From Phymatolithon calcareum (Eukaryota; Rhodophyta; Florideophyceae; Hapalidiales), in contig OZ345377.1 in the NCBI GenBank assembly GCA_977006965.1, positions 2,232,001 through 2,296,000 of the forward strand: DNA of 64,000 nt, given 5' to 3'. Below are positions 53,560 to 64,000 of this stretch, piece by piece. The first letter of the stretch is position 1, and every line of letters starts with the position of its first letter. The translations under genes were made by a program, and so were the position numbers. Below the pieces are notes generated by a model, which saw nothing but the letters and a program-made list of their open reading frames with translations, made no database searches and was not told where the DNA came from.

Positions 53560-54940
53560 AACCTGAGCGCTAACGCCCATTGCTTCAATATGCTTTTCCA
53601 ACAGCGCATTATCTAGCGGTTTTGTGAGTGCGTCAGCTGTCATGCTCTGCGTTGGACAGTAGTCAAGCTTGACTTTTCCTTGCCCAACAACATCGCGGAC
53701 GTAGTGATACTGAATTTCCACATACCTGTTACGCTGCGTGACGGCCTAGTTCTTTCCAGAGTGAATGGATCCTTGATTTTCGGCGAACACGAGAATTTCT
53801 TACGGCTTGTTATGTGCTTGAATGTCTCCAATTAGTCCCGACAGCCATACGCCTTCCTCGGCGGCAGAGCGCAACGCGATCTATTCCGCCTCACACGAAG
53901 ATGTCGCGACAATTGTCTGCTTCTTTGAGTGCCAGCAGACAGGTCCTCCTGCGATCATGAAAATTTAGCCACTTCGAGATTTGCGAGAGTCACGACAGCA
54001 ACCCCAGTCCGAGTCTGTGTAACCAACGTGGTCAACTGTAGTACTAAATCCGAATGTAAATCCAAAGTATCGCGTACCATTAATGTTGCGCAGAACCTGT
54101 GGATACTCGAAAAATAGGGAATACTGGATCCTTTCAGAACTGGGCAAGGAACCATACAGCAGAGCCAATTTCAGGTCGAGTGCAGATGTTCAGAAACATG
54201 AGCCAGCCAATAGCTTGGCGGTAAGGAATGGTGATGGCGCGCTAAAAAGAAGCGTTGGGAGCATACCAGCGTGTGTTTTTGAATCCAGATTCCATTGCAT
54301 TCGCCACTTGTTTGGGGTTTTTTATTGAGAACCTCCTCAGAAATGACCGTATATATCTCTCTTGTGAAAGATGAAGGGTGCGTCGCGCTCGCTCGCGCGA
54401 AAATTCATGACCCAAGCATACACTCCCAAATCCTTCATCTCCAACCGTTTCCGTAACTTCCTCTTGATCCAGTCATCCACATATAGCGCTATGATCATAA
54501 TTGCTTTAGAAGTATGACGAACCTAAAGACATGGGTCATTCGGACTGCTGGTAAAAGCTTAGATTTGTAATGAGGAATGCATCGATTTTAGCATGCCATA
54601 GTCGTGGAACTTGTTTCACTCCATAGAGCGCTTTCATAAGCTAACATACTAAGCTCTGACGAGAGGGTGTGCGGAAACCTGACGGGATCTCCATGTATAT
54701 ATCGGTGTACAATTCTCCATGAAGGAACGCAGTGATAACATTCATCTGATGGAGCTCGAGGTAGTGGACCGCGACCATGGCAAGCATGAAACGAACAGAC
54801 GTAAACTTGCGACGTGGGCATTCGTCTCTCCATAGTCCATCCCATGCACTTGACGGCAACCCTTGGCCACAATGCGAGCCTTGGGTCCAGATTCCCTGAT
54901 GGTAAAGACATACATACATGGAAGGACATTCATATCTGTC
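53560..54940 (-). pseudogene. Copia reverse transcriptase and RNase H, frameshifted
   Basis: From 54933 downward, the minus frames give KARIVAKG.RQVHGMDYGET, KFTSVRF.LAMVAVHYLELHQM, TAFLHGELYTDIYMEIPSGF, KALYG.KQ.PR.W and IIALYVDDW (catalytic YVDD intact near 54475). RNase H follows with GYTDSDWG, EIQYHYVRDVV and TADALTKPLDNALLEKH, ending near 53560. At least four frameshifts or stops separate these. Confidence 0.85.
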
Positions 54941-55474
54941 GTGCGTTCGACAAGTTTACACTTGCTGTTGCGAGTGATGGACGAATGCTCTTTTCGAAAG
55001 CTGGTTTCCAGAAATCCATATTTGCTGGAGAAGTGACCTTTTGATATGATCGAGTTACATCTCTGGCAGGAAGCGCTGACTGAGTGGCAAGATTGAAGCT
55101 TTCCATTGCAAGACTAGTTGATTGAGGAGTAGCTTTCCAGAACTAGATAGATGGTCGAGAGGTAGAACGCCTGAGAGCGGGAGTGTCTGTTATTGGCTGT
55201 GATTCATTCCCCATAGAGGTGGTGTCATCAATCTGGTCTTTTGAAGTAGTAGTACTCGTCGTGGATTCAGGAGAGGACTCCAGTTAATCGGACACGTTCA
55301 ATTTCTCTTCGACTGTAAGTGGAAAATCGTTTCTATCATTGTCCAATACTGATGTTTCAATGATAGTTTAGTTAGACAAACATTCATCGAATTTAACGCT
55401 TCTGGACTCAATAACTTTGTTAAGTTCAGCATCCCACAGTCACTATGCTTTACTTGAAGACAAATACCCGATCA

Positions 55475-56345
55475 TCATGCCTTCGCGTCTCGAAATTCAA
55501 GCTCGTTGACATTCTCGCTCCGCAGTATGTACCAGTGCTTAGATCCAAACACTTGTAAGTGTGCGAGGTTCGGTGCACATCTCATCCAGATATGATCGGG
55601 CGTTGTGGTCGCCGGAAGCCCGCGCGATGTTACTCGGTTACGGACGTAGACTGCAGCAGACGAAGCCTCGGCCCAAAAGCGCTTGTCAATGTTTTTGTGG
55701 TGTAGCATTGATCGGACCAGATTCATTCCTTCGCTCGGCCACCTCATTCTGCTGTGGAGTATATGCGACTGTGAGCTGGTGATGAATGCCACGCTCAGTG
55801 AGGTAAGCTCGAAAATTACTGGACAAGTATTCGCCGCAATTATCGGTACGAAGGACTTTGAGCTTTTCAGAATCCGATGTGTACTTCTGAACATTAAGGC
55901 ATCGGAATTTGTTTCTGGTATGAGTCTCTGCGTACTTAGATCCTCCGAGAGACGGGACATTGATTTGGCCGAGCACGTCAGAATGGACATGTTCAAGAAT
56001 TGCAGATGAGCGCGAGGTATTTGTTTTCGGAATAGGAGCCTGGTGACCCTTGCCGTACACACAGCGAATACAAGTGTCGGACGACACAGAACTAGATGAA
56101 AGGTCAACACCTTTGACCACCCCGTTGTTTACTATGTTTCTAATGCCGGAAGAGTCGACATGCGCAAGGCGCTCATACCAGAGCTTGACATTTGCAATAC
56201 ATGCAGATTCTGATGTGCTGTAAGTATCGCAGACATCAAGGACGTAAAGCGAATCGCGGCGAGAGCCTGTGGCAAAGGTTGTATCGATTGACGAAATAGT
56301 GTAGCGGCCACTTTTGAAAGTAATATTCATTCCTCGAATGTCCAT
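55475..56345 (-). pseudogene. Copia GAG-pre-integrase and integrase, internally deleted
   Basis: Minus frame 56345-55686 has LWYERLAHVDSSGIRNIV (GAG-pre-integrase), CIRCVYGK..H, HVHSDVLGQI with the first catalytic Asp, then jumps from GGSKYAETHT directly to KLKVLRTDNCGEYLS and the AYTPQQNEVAERRN box. The stretch that should carry the second catalytic Asp (the DDFSR region) is missing, about 50 residues. The tail continues in another frame (FWAEASSAAVYVRNR). Integration activity is therefore lost. Confidence 0.85.
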
Positions 56346-56642
56346 TTTTTATACAGACAGGAGTTTATATCCAAAATCAGGCACGTAGAGTACAGCGGAC
56401 AGTACGATATTTGATGTTGTACCGTTGACTATGACATGCACGTTGATGTTACCTTTCCGAGCAATTCTAGCCTTATCTTTTATTTCCATCTCTACCGCAG
56501 CGTTATTATTTTTGTGTATGATGAAAACGCGGAACGGTCAAAGGTCATATGTAATGTGCAGCCTGAGTCGATTAGACAGACATTTGATTCTGCATCGAGG
56601 TTTGACTCTCTGAACCTGGCCGTGGGACAATTCATGTCCTTT

Positions 56643-57431
56643 TCATCCATAGCTTTTACAGCAGTAGACTGATCGGAAACAAAGCCAGCAGGTTTTGCCT
56701 TGGTCTTTCCTCGGCTTTCGTCGCCAGCCTTCGGGAAAAAGCTCTAGGAATTTCTTGTAGGAACGCTCCAATGGATGACACTCCTTTTCGTAGTGCGAAC
56801 ACTTGCGGTATGCAGGCTTTCGACGATCGGTAAAAAGAGCGCATGCGTCTGAAGTAATGTTTGAAATTTGCTCACGCATTTTCATGCGCTTCTCTTCTTG
56901 TAAAAGACGACTTTTGACAAACTCTAGAGAAAACGTTGTATACTCATTTCCAAGGGCACGATGCGAACTGATCAGATTGTTGAAGCGCTCAGCCATAGCC
57001 ATTTCCTTATCGTCGATGTCCACGCCCATTGACTTGAGTGTCGACCCCAGCAGTCGGATGCAGTTGGTGAACGCCGAAATGTTTTCGTCTTCTGTCATGG
57101 TCGCAGTTCTAAACTTGCGACGAGCCGCTAATTTGTTAAGAAGAGTATGCCTCTCGAAGACGTTAAGAATACGAAGCCACATTTCTTTTGCGGTTGACAC
57201 ATCGCGAACATGCTCGAGGTGCTCATCGGAGAGGGAAAGGCCTATATGTGCCATGCTCTTTCGATCGTTTGTGTACCAGCCACGATAGTTTTCTGAATCG
57301 ATGGACGGAAGATCATCGTGAATGTAGTCATCGAGCTCGCGTAGGTACAGGAGAAGTTGGATCTTCTGTTTCCATGAGTGAAAGTTGGTGTTGAGCATAT
57401 CAACTTTTTCAGCTCCGAGTCCGGCGTCCAT
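56643..57431 (-). CDS. Copia gag (UBN2-type)
   Basis: A 262-codon open minus frame. NFHSWKQKIQLLLYLRELDDYI near the start and WLRILNVFERHTLLNKLAARRKF, SAFTNCIRLLGSTLKSMG and VKSRLLQEEKRMK follow the gag_2/UBN2 pattern of Copia capsid proteins. The nucleocapsid knuckle downstream is degraded (CSHYEKECH remains). It forms the virus-like particle in intact relatives. Confidence 0.8.
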   Translation of the reverse strand: MDAGLGAEKVDMLNTNFHSWKQKIQLLLYLRELDDYIHDDLPSIDSENYRGWYTNDRKSMAHIGLSLSDEHLEHVRDVSTAKEMWLRILNVFERHTLLNKLAARRKFRTATMTEDENISAFTNCIRLLGSTLKSMGVDIDDKEMAMAERFNNLISSHRALGNEYTTFSLEFVKSRLLQEEKRMKMREQISNITSDACALFTDRRKPAYRKCSHYEKECHPLERSYKKFLELFPEGWRRKPRKDQGKTCWLCFRSVYCCKSYG

Positions 57432-58344
57432 TGTTGAACCAAGTGCTGATTTTTATAATCACTTGATTCTGGCAGGGCTAAGGCTTCTAAAGTACTTACG
57501 AGTAACTAGATGATTGTCGTAGTTCAGCTGGTTATCGAACAATTTGCAAAAATGGAAGCATTGGTTATTCTTGAAGTCGACTCGGATGCGACACTTATTG
57601 CTGTTGCAATGGTGGTTGTGATGGTCCGGTCCACAGAGCTGAATACCTCAAAGATCGCACTTGACCTTCTTGACTTTCTTCTTCTTCTTCTTGATCCTTG
57701 CGTTGTGTACGCGAAGTATATGGATTACTCGTATACAGCGTGACGACGGAAGCGGCGGTAAGTACGAAGGCCGTGATATGGGCGGAATCGACGGAGAAGA
57801 TGACGATAATGGTGAAGGCGATCTTGAAGAAAACGACGGTGATGGTGAGGACGGAACGGATGATTCCGGTGATGTTGGTGGAGACGGGGCGGAGTTTTGT
57901 AAAGAACGGCGATCGGCTTCTTTAGGCCACGATAGGATCTTGTACGAGCAGGCCCCACTAGAAACGTCAAAACGGCTGAACACCAAAAAGTCAGTAATAG
58001 AGTAAGGAGGTGCAAGAACGATTACCCGAAGGTCAAGCGAAGGCTTGATGGTATCACAATCAAGGTAGCAATCCTAGAGGGGTGTATAATAGGAGCGTGA
58101 GAGCCGAAACCTGAACCAGGTGTTAAGTAACTTACTTGCAGAGACTAGTTTTTTGTCTTCTCAAAAACCGCTTTTATGTTATTAAGCCAACCTCGCACCT
58201 TTCAATTTAAACCACTTTAACACGCCGAGTACGAGAACGACGAAGAACTATCTTGAAGGCGACATGCGAATGCGGGGGGAAGCAGAACCCGGAAGAGAGA
58301 CGATATGTGCAATGTCGGCCTATGCGCAGACTGGGCCCATCACC

Positions 58345-58812
58345 TGTTGGAGGTGTATGGGTGTTGATATTGGTTGTAATTAGCTTAGCTTATTTCGATG
58401 GTCGGCACCTAAGATGGAAGTTATATACCAGCCAAGTGCCAGAGCAGGAATATACTTGGATGCATGCTGACGCCAAAATGCACTGGATGCATGCTGACGT
58501 CAAATAGTGAGAGCTGACTAGTAATGCATTACGTGCACTGCTGTTAATGATGCATCTGCACTTCCTTAATCTTAACGGTTTCAAGTAACAACCGACAACA
58601 ACATACCTACTTGTAAACTTACTATCATACTATGACAATAGTCGCACCCATGCACGCGTATACGCATGTTATGAGGTCGACATAACAAAGTGTCTTGCGA
58701 CCAATCCACCAAGCAAGACAATTTCAATAACAACACGTGTACTGAGATCGATATTCTAATCATGTGTCTGCCGAAATAATAGACACATTCAACAAAGGTT
58801 CCATTTCCAACA
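58345..58812 (-). repeat. Copia 5' LTR
   Basis: Runs TGTTGGAGG...TTTCCAACA with a 7-bp inverted end TGTTGGA/TCCAACA. It is 468 bp against 464 bp for the other LTR. One of the tandem units keeps TGACGTCA (58495-58502); the other has TGACGCCA. No clear initiator-tRNA primer site follows it. Confidence 0.9.
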
Positions 58813-58817
58813 ACTTT

Positions 58818-59698
58818 GCAATTCAGAGCAAGGTTTCGAAGAACTAAGGATCTCACAGTGCGTCCAAGGGCGAGAAAGTCTCAGGAATCATAGAAAGTTT
58901 TCTGCGGTTAGTTCGTTTTTCGTAGATTTTAACATTCACTTTTGTGTTTTCAGTCAGTGGTTCGAAGCGTTTCAAAAATTTCCACCATGGCTGTATGCAT
59001 TTGCACTGTTATGATGACAATCTGGCTCTAAAACAGGTCAATTAAGCCTCATTCTAAAATATTTGACTCCGACAATGACTCGCTTTTGCGGTAATCGCGC
59101 AACAGGAGGGATACAAATGTGCGTCGCGACGAAATTAGCCTGAATGTTAAATTTAAGTACAAACAAATGCGATTTATTCTAGTGGGCAACGGTCCTTTAG
59201 ATATCACATAGCTGTTTGTTCAAGCCAGAGATGTGATCAGTCTGCTGATACAGTAGAAGCGCTCATTCACAGATATGAACAGAATGTCCTTTTTCGTTTT
59301 CACTACAGAAAAGCTTTGAAGGACATTCTGATCGTAGACATTTTTTCAGTAGCAGTACATATACTCTTATATTCAATTATATCGAGCAGCCCTCAAAGTC
59401 CAATGTAAAGTCTGGATGACTTCAAAGACATCACTGGAACGAAAAGAGAATGAGAATTAGCAAATTGAATGCGCTTTAGCTGCTATGTGCCCCTGCTAAT
59501 GCAGTCCAAAAATATCATACGGCTTTGCGACTACACAGATTCGCGAAAAGGAGATAAAGCCTTGTGGTAACATTGAGTATTTCGCTGTTTGTCATTTTGA
59601 AAAGAAGTTCACGACTATTTTCAGGGATAGCAGCGTTGCTCTTTCAACATTCGCTTTCATGTATGTCAAGGAAGCGATATCTAAAGATGGGGCTTCCC
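58818..59698. other. Intergenic, no gene recognised
   Basis: No coding motif between the Copia element and the SINE. Confidence 0.4.
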
Positions 59699-59710
59699 CT
59701 GCAATATATC

Positions 59711-60137
59711 TACCTGGTCAAGTGGTTAAACTGATTCGGGGGATGCGCAGCAAGATGTGATGAAGAGAAAGTTCCGGGTTTGAATCTCGGGTGTGCCTGT
59801 TTATCGTGAAGAGTCCGACGCAGTTTTCTCCTACGGGTTTTTCCGTCGTCGATACGGAGGGATTACAGTGCATCATACGTGTAAAGAAGACAAGTGAGGG
59901 GTAAAGAGTAGAGTCCAAATGATCTGGCCGTCCACGTGGACTCGCGGAACGTGGAACCACCGCGCTTGCTCCGGGTGGAATCGAGTTGTCGAGCGGTAGG
60001 CAGAGAAGAAGGAGTGCTTTCCTAATTACCTCGCAGAAATAACGATCTGCCGTCATCTAAGTAGAAGTTAATTAAGAATAAAGCGCTGCCTTGCGAGCCC
60101 CACGAGGGGACAAAGCAAGTGACATGACATGACATGA
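59711..60137 (+). mobile_element. tRNA-derived SINE
   Basis: Flanked by identical 12-bp CTGCAATATATC at 59699-59710 and 60138-60149. The head carries a Pol III A box (TGGTCAAGTGGTTAAAC at about 59715) and a B box (GGGTTTGAATCTCG at about 59776), resembling a type II (Ser/Leu-like) tRNA. An unrelated body of about 340 bp follows. The 3' end is a (TGACA)n-type tail instead of poly-A (about 60118-60137). No protein is encoded. It would be mobilised by a LINE partner. Confidence 0.85.
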
Positions 60138-60149
60138 CTGCAATATATC

Positions 60150-60437
60150 CAAAGTCTCTTCCCTTTCATGTGGTACAGCGCCTGTGTAATATTGTTACAA
60201 ATCCTCATTGTCGTGATCTGATACAACGGCTACATGAAACGGAACAGTGTTGTGTTCCAAGCCACCAGCAATTGCTTCAACTCAACCATGTGGGTAGCAT
60301 TGCCCACATGATAATCTCGATATCCGAATTTGGGAGTCTACGAAAACAGTATAGTTTCGAGTGCAGTTCTGTGCCCTAATCGAGCACCATTATTGCATGG
60401 CATCTCATTAAAGATACTATGACAATAGTTTTCCCGG
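60150..60437. other. Intergenic, no gene recognised
   Basis: Short gap between the SINE and the Gypsy LTR. A 16-base word (ATACTATGACAATAGT, near 60414) is shared with the Copia LTR. Confidence 0.4.
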
Positions 60438-60697
60438 TGTGGTGAGCTTCAGTTGAAAAGGTGGAGTGCGATAGCTTCCTCCAGAGAACTTTACTCTGAA
60501 GCGATGGCTGCTCTTATGGCTGCCGCTAGAGATCTAGTCTAATCATACTAGGGATCATGGCTTGCCCTAAATGGGACAGGCTAAGCCAGGCGTGGAAGGT
60601 GTACATCCACTTGGTGTCGTTCCGCTGTGGAACGAGTGGAAAGAGTGGACTTGGCCTAGCTGTAAGGATGTTCCACATGTACGAGTGGTACATTACA
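60438..60697 (-). repeat. Gypsy 3' LTR, 260 bp
   Basis: On the minus strand it runs TGTAATGTACCAC...GCTCACCACA. Limits are confirmed by the solo LTR at 15144-15411. GAAGAAGGGGAA, a polypurine tract (plus coordinates 60698-60709), lies just inside it. Confidence 0.88.
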
Positions 60698-60707
60698 TTC
60701 CCCTTCT

Positions 60708-60917
60708 TCAAAGGCCAAGAGCATTCTTTGCAGCTGCCTTCAGATCTGCGGGGGTACTCTTGCGTGCCAGAAGTTTCATCAACATCTCGGGCACGTCCTC
60801 GTAAACGCGTTGTAATGGCTCGAAGGTGTCTTCGCCCTTCCCGAGACCTTTCCAGCGAACCAGAACGGTTAGGTCGCCATTCTTATTGCTGATGCCTATA
60901 AGCCTCGCAACGGGCAT
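60708..60917 (-). CDS. Gypsy integrase C-terminal chromodomain
   Basis: ARLIGISNKNGDLTVLVRWKGL..GEDTFEPL and EMLMKLLARK match a chromodomain (V.WKG......TWEP pattern, with F for W). It is one nucleotide out of frame with the integrase ORF that ends at 60896, so a frameshift near 60900-60925 separates them. In chromoviruses this domain guides integration to modified chromatin. Its stop overlaps the polypurine tract. Confidence 0.75.
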   Translation of the reverse strand: MPVARLIGISNKNGDLTVLVRWKGLGKGEDTFEPLQRVYEDVPEMLMKLLARKSTPADLKAAAKNALGL

Positions 60918-63900
60918 ACCTGCAGGACGTGCGGCATTATTATCGCCGTGTCAAGCGCAGAGTCCGAATAGAAACGCAGGCGACATGCATGTACGTCATC
61001 AACAGCGCCGTTACGCAAATCTTCAACTTGATACACATAGTCGGATAGCACTTTGACTACACGTCGAGGACCTCGCCAGCGTAGTCCCAGTTTCTCCCCT
61101 GCGGAAAAATCCTCACTCGCCATTAGGACAAAATCGCCTTCGACGAAATTTGCGACTCGGCCGCGTGATACGGCTTCACGTGCCCTCTTTCGAGTCTCTT
61201 CGAGCGTAATCTTCACAACGGGATGCAAATCGTCGAGAAGCCTAGTGACGGCGTTAAGATTGGAGCTTATCTCGTCTTTAGCTGCATCGAAAGTGAGGAT
61301 GGTCCCGGTTGATGCACGTTTGAATGTTGTCAGAGGAGAGGAAGTTTTCATGCCCATGAACGTTGTAACGGGCGCAAAGTTTTTGCGACGGATCGATGGC
61401 GCGTTATTGAGCGCGCTTTGCACGATTGGTGCTAAGTCAGGCCACTCTGTCGGTCGAAGTCGTAGTTCGGATAGTATAGCGCGAAACGCGCGTAGAACCT
61501 CTTTAGCCAAACGTTCTACTCCTCCATTGCTCCATGGAGTGTACGGAAGTGTGAAGTGGTGCGGAGCCCGTAATCCTTTAGCGAGCCGGCGAAGAGTTTC
61601 ATTTTTGAAATGTGTTGGTCCATCTGACATCAGTCCTTTCGGCACCGTAAACGTCGAGGACCATTCAATTAGAGCATCTGCAGCGCTCTCAGCACTTGTA
61701 CCAGCAAAGGGTATCAGCCAGCAGTAAGACGAAAACTCATCCCGCACAAGTAATAAGTACTTCATGCCGCAGTCGCTCGGTCCCATATCCAGATAGTCGA
61801 ACTGTACTAGGTCGTTTGGGCCGCTGCCATGCATCGCAGGACCGAATGGTCGAGGCACCTTGCCACCTCCGGTCGTGGAGATGCAATGGATACATGACTT
61901 GACGAACGTTCTAACGTCGATGGTTAACGTGGTCCAAAAGAATTGCTTCCGTACTGCCCTCTAGGTCGCAACTTGCCCACGATGTCCTCCAGGGCCAGTA
62001 TGCGCCGCGATGCAAATTCGCAACATAAAATCCTCCGCCTCATCTGGAACCCATGCCGCACTGGCAGGGTTGCACCAAATGCTTTCCTCGAGTATGAGAT
62101 TCTTTGGACGCGACACATCGAATTTCGATTGAAGCACGGCTAGTTCCCTTGGGCTTGGCCACTCGAAATCCTCATCATTACTAGAAATAAGAGGAGGTAT
62201 AGCGATGAGCCGACGTATGGTCGGTGGTGCGGACCATCGACCTAACAGGTCAGCCCAAACGTTCTCGTTCCCAGGGATATGAACGCACACGTAGTTGTAC
62301 AATCCCATCCTCACTGCCCAGCGCAAGACTTTCTTAAGCGAGCTGAGGGATAAATCAGGTAAGAGCGAGAGGGGATCGAATATGAACACAATGTTTTTGT
62401 GGTCGGTGAATAAGTCGAAGCCATCAGGATCAATAACCAGCCAATTCATCTTTTCCAGTGTGGCAAGGATTGCAAATGATTCCTTCTCCAGCGTGGACCA
62501 TCGCATAGGCGTGTCGCTGAAGCGACCGGAAAGAAATGCTAACGGTTCGTGGCGCTGCTCCTGGTGCGGCTTTCCCATATCGTCATACGGTATCTGCGTA
62601 ATGATACCCGACCACATTACGTCTGAGGCATCGGTGTACACACAGAGACGCTTCTTGTGGTCACGATGGGAACGAGTGACTTGGTTTGCAAGCGCGTGCT
62701 TGCACTCTGCGAACGATTGGTTCTCCGTTTCTCCCCATCCAAGTGATTTCAAAGGGACACGGGACACGGCAGTCCTTTTAGTCTTTCCGGTTGCAATATA
62801 GACCTTCTCTAAAAAGTCTTGAAGTGGCCCGATGAGTGTCGCGTAGTTTGGAATCCCGGTTTTCACCCACTGCATTGCACAGACGAACTGCTGGAGCTGC
62901 CCTCCGTTTTCCGGTGGTTCCATATCCAATAGAACACTCAACTGCCTTGGGTCAATTCTAATACCTCTTTTTGATATCAGACGACCACACCAGCTGATGC
63001 TGTTCTCGAACAATGTGCATTTTCCAGGGTGCAGTCTCAAGTTGTATTCGTGACATAGCTTGAAGAACATGTCAATTCCATGGAGGAGCTCGGGGATGGT
63101 TTTTGAGTGCAGGAGCAGATCGTCGAGCCACTTGAGCATTATCTCATTTAGCTATGGTGTGATGATTTCGGCTAAACACGCCTGTAGGTGGGCGACAGCG
63201 TTCATCGTCCCATGCATGACGCGCGTTGGAGTGTAGACATTGTCTGGTGTGATAAAAGATTGGATCTCCTGACTGTCTGGATGTAAAGGTAGCTGCCAAT
63301 ATCCATTTGACAAGTCAAAGTTCGCAAAGTATTGTGCTTTGTTGAGCTTGGAAAGCTCATTTTCAAGGTTTGGCATTGGGTATTGGTGTTTTTTGGTAAA
63401 TTTGTTTGGCCTTCGTAGATCAGCAGTGAGTCGAAAGGGTGGAGTTCCTTTCTTCGGAACGAGTAGTGGAGCAGATACCCAGGTTGCTGTTCGGTTTGGG
63501 TATGCCATTCCTTTGGCGACAAGTTTCTCACTGAAATCTTGGAGAAACTGCTTCTGGGCTCTGGAGTAGTTTCTGAGCTTGACCTTTACGGACACCGCAT
63601 CTTGTGTCAGCTCTATCCGCAGAGGCGGTAGTTTTGCGGGTGGACCTGAGGACAGCCCAGTGCGGAAAATGTTGATATGCTTGTTGACAACGTCTTCGAG
63701 CATGACATGATGCTCTTTTGGAAGGCCATTGTCCTTGGCCTGTTGTACCATTGATGCCACGGCTTCTTCGATGTCCTCAAATTGGTCCGAGTCTACTAAA
63801 TCCAAGAGAGATGGATCTGGAAAAAGGTCGACCTCGGAGCGCGCTTCCTGGTATGTCATACGCGGGCGATCCGGGTTTGTTTTCAAACGGTTGTCGGCCT

Positions 63901-64000
63901 GCTTGGGTTGAATTTCATGGAGCTCATCCACGTGCAAGTGGTTGGCACGAGCCGTCATAATTCTGCTCACAAACCCGCCACCCTTCGGGATAGTTGGGTT
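60896..64000 (-). CDS. Gypsy pol polyprotein (RT, RNase H, integrase), two nonsense codons
   Basis: One minus frame is open from the window edge to 60896 except for TAG at 63152-63154 and at 61961-61963. RT blocks: SAPLLVPKKGTPPFRLTADLRRPN, ANFDLSNGYWQLPL, then LKWLDDLLLHSKT with the catalytic WLDD. RNase H: CVYTDASDVMWSG, STLEKESFAIL and FTDHKNIVFIF. Integrase: H..H then CIHC zinc finger (HTGPGGHRG, KSCIHC), FDYLDMG, LMSDGPTHF and GGVERLAKEV, giving Asp, Asp, Glu. RT catalytic residues look intact; the stops make it defective. Confidence 0.9.

Larger units (their letters stand above)
53070..58812 (-). mobile_element. Copia LTR retrotransposon, structurally complete but defective
   Basis: LTRs at both ends, a 5-bp target duplication (ACTTT at 53065-53069 and 58813-58817), a polypurine tract and the gag - integrase - RT - RNase H order on the minus strand define a Ty1/Copia element of 5.74 kb. 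Frameshifts and stops occur in every domain, and the middle of the integrase core is deleted. The leader between the 5' LTR and gag is unusually long (about 0.9 kb) and carries a Ser/Pro-rich ORF on the element strand (57986-57648). Confidence 0.92.
60438..64000 (-). mobile_element. Chromodomain Ty3/Gypsy retrotransposon, 5' part outside window
   Basis: From the right edge the minus strand encodes RT, RNase H, integrase and a C-terminal chromodomain, followed by a polypurine tract and the 3' LTR. Domain order (RT before integrase) is that of Gypsy elements. The frame is broken by only two TAG codons and one frameshift, so the copy is fairly young. Gag, protease and the 5' LTR lie beyond 64000. 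A solo LTR of the family is at 15144. Confidence 0.92.

Noticed and set aside
57661-58005. Acidic Asp/Gly-rich plus ORF
   Set aside because: Opposite strand to the Copia element, in a simple-sequence stretch; no motif.
58321-58344. Copia primer-binding site
   Set aside because: The bases after the 5' LTR (GGTGATGGGCCC on the minus strand) do not match the expected initiator-Met tRNA complement, so no call is made.
59711-59800. A functional tRNA gene
   Set aside because: A and B boxes are present, but I could not pair acceptor and anticodon stems, and the segment is the head of a TSD-flanked SINE.
61053-61727. 224-codon plus ORF
   Set aside because: Antisense of the Gypsy integrase.

Overview
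This is a eukaryotic nuclear window with a few compact, apparently intronless host genes set in long stretches of transposable elements and their relics. The host genes found are a RINT1/TIP20-type tether (5' end outside the window), a head-to-head histone H3/H4 pair, an F-box-like leucine-rich-repeat protein, and a large protein joining a LOTUS-like domain, a DEDDy exonuclease and a Ycf45/SpoIIIAA-type ATPase. Single-exon genes among Copia, chromodomain Ty3/Gypsy and several LINE families suggest a florideophyte red alga (Chondrus-like). That assignment is inference, not proven by any single marker.

Layout. 1-3.3 kb: RINT1/TIP20 gene converging on H3, then H4 diverging from H3. 3.7-9.5 kb: decayed sequence with an ancestral coiled-coil pseudogene, a Copia RNase H fragment, a membrane pyrophosphatase pseudogene and a LINE insertion. 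10.1-10.7 kb: a convergent inverted repeat made of two F-box-like gene fragments. 10.9-16.1 kb: nested repeats (LINE 3' ends, a repeat-A copy, a solo Gypsy LTR). 17.3-18.7 kb: the F-box/LRR gene, followed by an 18-bp-arm hairpin. 20-22.8 kb: a second repeat-A copy, two foldback elements and a 357-bp MITE. 23.1-25.4 kb: the fusion gene. 25.8-36.7 kb: a 5'-truncated LINE, a nearly full-length 5.1-kb LINE and a non-coding retroposon family inserted into LINEs. 37-51 kb: gene and transposon relics (CENP-B/Tc5-type helix-turn-helix, Gypsy RT, ABC1 kinase next to a saccharopine-dehydrogenase-like ORF, OrsD-like and DEAD-helicase fragments). 53.1-58.8 kb: a Copia element with both LTRs and a 5-bp target duplication. 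59.7-60.1 kb: a tRNA-derived SINE. 60.4-64 kb: a chromodomain Gypsy element running off the right edge.

The clearest new structures are small mobile families that could be bounded by target-site duplications (TSDs) read directly from the sequence: the SINE, the 784/338-bp retroposon, the MITE and several LINE insertions. The inverted repeat of host-gene fragments is a candidate small-RNA locus. The LOTUS-exonuclease-ATPase protein is the most unusual host gene. The host genes share no evident pathway; vesicle tethering, chromatin, ubiquitin-ligase adaptors and a nucleic-acid enzyme are simply neighbours.
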